From contig JAKAMV010000161.1 of NCBI GenBank assembly GCA_021812735.1, positions 1 to 13,828 on the forward strand: a DNA stretch of 13,828 nucleotides, read 5' to 3'. The DNA is from Chloroflexota bacterium (GTDB lineage: Bacteria > Chloroflexota > Limnocylindria > Limnocylindrales > CSP1-4). This document shows, one piece after another, positions 12,145-13,828 of this stretch (within the stretch, counting starts at the first letter, position 1; each line of letters begins with the position of its first letter). Position numbers and translations under genes: made by a program. The notes below the pieces were generated by a model. It made no database searches. It saw nothing but the letters and a program-made list of their open reading frames with translations, and had not been told where the DNA came from.

Positions 12145-13579
12145 GATCGGCGGGCGCCCGGACGCGGCCTCGGCGGCAGGCGTCCCCCGGGATCCAGGCC
12201 GGGCGCGCCCGCGCCGCTGGCCTCGTCGCGCTCGGCTGCCGGGCGGCCTCCGCCTGCGGCTGGCCCTGCTGCTGGCGGCGCTCGCGGCGGCAACGACGGC
12301 TGGCGTCGGGGTCGGGGCCTATGCGACCGCCGACGCCTCCCTGCGCGACGCGATGGTCGCCGAGGCCCAGCGCCAGGCGACGTTCAACCTGACGGTGCTG
12401 CTGCCGGCCGTCGTCCCGGCGCCCGCCACCGCCGCCGCGTTCGCCGCGAGCGGCCTGCCCGCCGCGTTCCAGATCCGCGGCGACGCGATCACGATCGCCG
12501 ACTACGGCAACGGCGACGTCTTCGCGTCCGACCCGGCGCTGGCCGACGCCGTGCCGGAGATCGACCCGCAGCTCCGGGCGACCGTCGCGGGAGGCGGCCT
12601 CGGGTACGCCTGGCAGGATCTCCGTGGCAGGAGCGTGCTGATCGTCGGCGGGCGGCAGCTCGGGCCGCCGGACCTCTACTTCCTGTACGACGCGACGCCC
12701 GTGGACCGGGCGCTGGACCGGATCCGCCTGGCCATCCTGGCGGGCGTGGCCGTCGCCGTCCTGCTCGCCCTGCTCGCCGCGCACGTCGTGGCGAGGGGTT
12801 TCCTGCGGCCCGTTGGCGGCGTGGCCGATGCGGCCCGGCGCCTCGCGGACGGCGACCTCTCAGCGCGGGCGCCCGTCCGGGGCGGAGGCGAGCTGGCCGA
12901 CCTGGCCCGGGCGTTCAACCGCGCGGCAGACGCCCTGCAGGCGGCGGCGCCGAGCCTCGAGCGGGAAGCCCGCCGCGGCCCGCTCTCGTCCCCCGGAGCG
13001 GTGGGCGGGCTGCCGGGCGGCGGTCACGGCCCTGTCCCCGCCGGCCTGACCGACACGCTGGCCGAGCCGCCGGCCGTGGAGGCGGTGGACCTCGGCCGGC
13101 TGCTGGAGGCCTCGGTCGCGGCGCGCCTGCCCGGAGCGGTCGTGGCCCTCCCGCCGCAGCCCGTCGTGGCGGTGGCGGACGCGCGCCGCCTCGGGCGGAT
13201 CGTGGACCGTCTCGTCGACAGCGTCGCGCGGCGCTCTCCGGACGCCATGGCCGAGCTGTCGGTCGTGGCCGTGCGCGACGGGGCGGTGGTGACGGTCGCC
13301 GACCGCGGACCGGCGGTGCCGCATGATGCCCTGGCTCGCCTGTTCGAGCGTCGCGCCGAGGGGAATCCGCCTCGGTCCGGCGCCTCGGCCGACGACGACC
13401 TGGCCGGCGCCGCCGCAGACGCCGCGACGATCGGCGCCTCGCTCCGGGTCCGCGCCCGGCCGGGCGGAGGGCTCATCCTCGCGCTGGCCGTGCCGCGCGC
13501 AGCCGTGACCGGTTCGTTACCTCTGGGGGATGCGGCCAACGCGCCGGCAGAGGACGCTGGGGCCCATCGGAACCCCTAG
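12032..13579 (+). CDS. Membrane sensor with HAMP domain and degenerate histidine kinase core (probable pseudokinase)
   Basis: 515 residues from GTG 12032, which has GAGG (12022-12025) at 6-nt spacing. The first 70 residues are Arg/Gly/Ser-rich and overlap the metallopeptidase gene in another frame. TM1 is about 75-98, an extracytoplasmic sensor about 100-228, TM2 about 231-255, and HAMP about 256-303 (R-R-L-A-D-G-D-L-S-A-R, then ELADLARAFNRAADAL). This layout resembles MtrB-type kinases. The core is degraded. Where S-H-E-L-R-T-P belongs there is RRGPLSSPGAVGGL with no phospho-acceptor His. The N-box reads VDRLVDSVARRSP, with both Asn replaced (R393, S397). The G1-like DRGPAVP (424-430) remains, but G-x-G-L-G-L is replaced by SADDDLAGAA. 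No frameshift rescues these motifs in the other two forward frames. It probably signals without phosphotransfer or binds a partner. No ATG, GTG or TTG exists in 12145-12260, so the start is either 12032 or non-canonical. Confidence 0.85.
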   Translation: MSGRGSGPPSSTRSGTSWAWTTSGSTGSWASPHTGATEIGGRPDAASAAGVPRDPGRARPRRWPRRARLPGGLRLRLALLLAALAAATTAGVGVGAYATADASLRDAMVAEAQRQATFNLTVLLPAVVPAPATAAAFAASGLPAAFQIRGDAITIADYGNGDVFASDPALADAVPEIDPQLRATVAGGGLGYAWQDLRGRSVLIVGGRQLGPPDLYFLYDATPVDRALDRIRLAILAGVAVAVLLALLAAHVVARGFLRPVGGVADAARRLADGDLSARAPVRGGGELADLARAFNRAADALQAAAPSLEREARRGPLSSPGAVGGLPGGGHGPVPAGLTDTLAEPPAVEAVDLGRLLEASVAARLPGAVVALPPQPVVAVADARRLGRIVDRLVDSVARRSPDAMAELSVVAVRDGAVVTVADRGPAVPHDALARLFERRAEGNPPRSGASADDDLAGAAADAATIGASLRVRARPGGGLILALAVPRAAVTGSLPLGDAANAPAEDAGAHRNP

Positions 13580-13592
13580 CGAGGTCACGGCC

Positions 13593-13828
13593 ATGCGCGC
13601 CGCCGCCGGCCTTCCCTCCGCACTCCTCGTGGCCCTGTCGGTCGTCGGGCTGGTGGCCGGCTGCGCCCCGGCGACCCAGCCGACGGCCACGACGGCCGCG
13701 ACGTCCCCGGCCGCGGGCGCGTCTGTCGTGCCCTCATCGGGCGGGACGGCGTCCGGCGCGCCCAGCGCGTCCGTTCCCTCCGGCGCGCCAAGCGCGTCCA
13801 CCACACCCGGCGCGCCCGCGACGCCGAG
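13593..13828 (+). CDS. Putative lipoprotein, Ala/Ser/Pro-rich (partial, runs off right edge)
   Basis: ATG at 13593 has GAGG (13581-13584) at 8-nt spacing and lies 13 bp after the pseudokinase stop, so the two are probably cotranscribed. About 78 residues are visible. A lipoprotein signal peptide is clear: R2, a hydrophobic core A-L-L-V-A-L-S-V-V-G-L, then lipobox V-A-G-C with C24 as the lipidated residue. The mature part begins as a low-complexity Thr/Ala/Ser/Pro/Gly tether, including a 9-residue repeat SGAPSASVP / SGAPSASTT / PGAPATP. Such tethers often space a folded domain away from the membrane; that domain lies outside the window, so function cannot be assigned. Possibilities include a substrate-binding protein or a sensor partner of the upstream gene. 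Confidence 0.8.
   Translation, partial: MRAAAGLPSALLVALSVVGLVAGCAPATQPTATTAATSPAAGASVVPSSGGTASGAPSASVPSGAPSASTTPGAPATP
13752..13828 (+). repeat. 27-bp direct repeat inside the lipoprotein gene
   Basis: A 21-base unit starting TCCGGCGCGCC at 13752-13772 recurs at 13779-13799 with one mismatch, and a decayed third copy begins at 13806. The period is 27 bp, or nine codons, so copy-number change would keep the frame. It encodes the Ser/Gly/Ala/Pro tether. Confidence 0.75.

Noticed and set aside
10140..12392. 750-codon plus-strand frame opposite the hybrid kinase
   Set aside because: Antisense shadow of the kinase, then out of frame with the metallopeptidase. No domain pattern, whereas the other frames carry complete motifs.
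12940..13100. Frameshift hiding a normal SHELRTP histidine box in the degenerate kinase
   Set aside because: The other two forward frames were read over this region and show no H-box pattern. The N-box and G2 box are also lost in the main frame, so one indel would not restore the kinase.
1..13828. Mobile element, CRISPR array, phage or toxin-antitoxin system
   Set aside because: No transposase or integrase motifs, no spaced direct repeats of CRISPR type, no terminal inverted repeats, and uniform GC content; the genes are mainly housekeeping and signalling.

Overview
This 13.8 kb window is chromosomal DNA of very high GC content (above 70% by eye) from a bacterium. The anti-sigma sequence near the left edge (PRDFRL followed by Q-A-A-x-L-R-R), a DnaE1-type replicase, MtrB-like sensor architecture and very GC-rich codons fit an uncultured Chloroflexota lineage such as the Limnocylindria/Ellin6529 group. 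That placement is inference from memory and was not tested by a search. There are no phage, IS, CRISPR or toxin-antitoxin signatures; this looks like a core-chromosome segment with a few lineage-specific genes.

Layout, left to right. (1) 1-1095, minus strand: an ECF sigma factor followed, with a 4-bp ATGA stop/start overlap, by its probable membrane anti-sigma factor, which runs off the left edge. (2) 1200-1285, plus: tRNA-Leu(CAA) with encoded CCA and a -10 element almost touching the mature 5' end. (3) 1326-1601, plus: a leader with four potential hairpins closed by a long-range helix that overlaps the Shine-Dalgarno of a 44-residue single-pass membrane protein. (4) 1727-2665, plus: a TerB-like domain joined to a YCII-like domain. 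(5) 2689-6576, minus: dnaE, the replicative polymerase III alpha subunit, with an apparently intact PHP metal site and a long Pro/Ala/Ser-rich C-terminal linker. (6) 6727-9842, plus: thrC and then a phosphoglucomutase/phosphomannomutase gene. (7) 9873-11498, minus: a soluble PAS-HisKA-HATPase-REC hybrid histidine kinase. (8) 11749-13828, plus: a short zincin-like metallopeptidase, then a membrane sensor with HAMP whose kinase core has lost the catalytic motifs (a probable pseudokinase), then a Ser/Ala/Pro-rich lipoprotein cut by the right edge.

Three threads link the genes. First, TANNNT -10-like hexamers sit close to several starts. For thrC and the metallopeptidase they lie exactly 6 nt before the start codon, for dnaE 9 nt, and for the tRNA 7 nt, suggesting leaderless or nearly leaderless transcripts. 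Second, signalling is over-represented: sigma/anti-sigma, hybrid kinase, degenerate kinase. Third, the metallopeptidase, pseudokinase and lipoprotein are packed head to tail (113 bp overlap, then a 13 bp gap), suggesting one cell-envelope-related transcription unit. No stretch above 300 bases lacks a gene; the largest gaps are 11499-11748, 1286-1466 and 6577-6726, and their contents are described below. Nothing here is plainly a new defence or biosynthetic system. The most unusual items are the pseudokinase, the structured leader and the TerB-YCII fusion.
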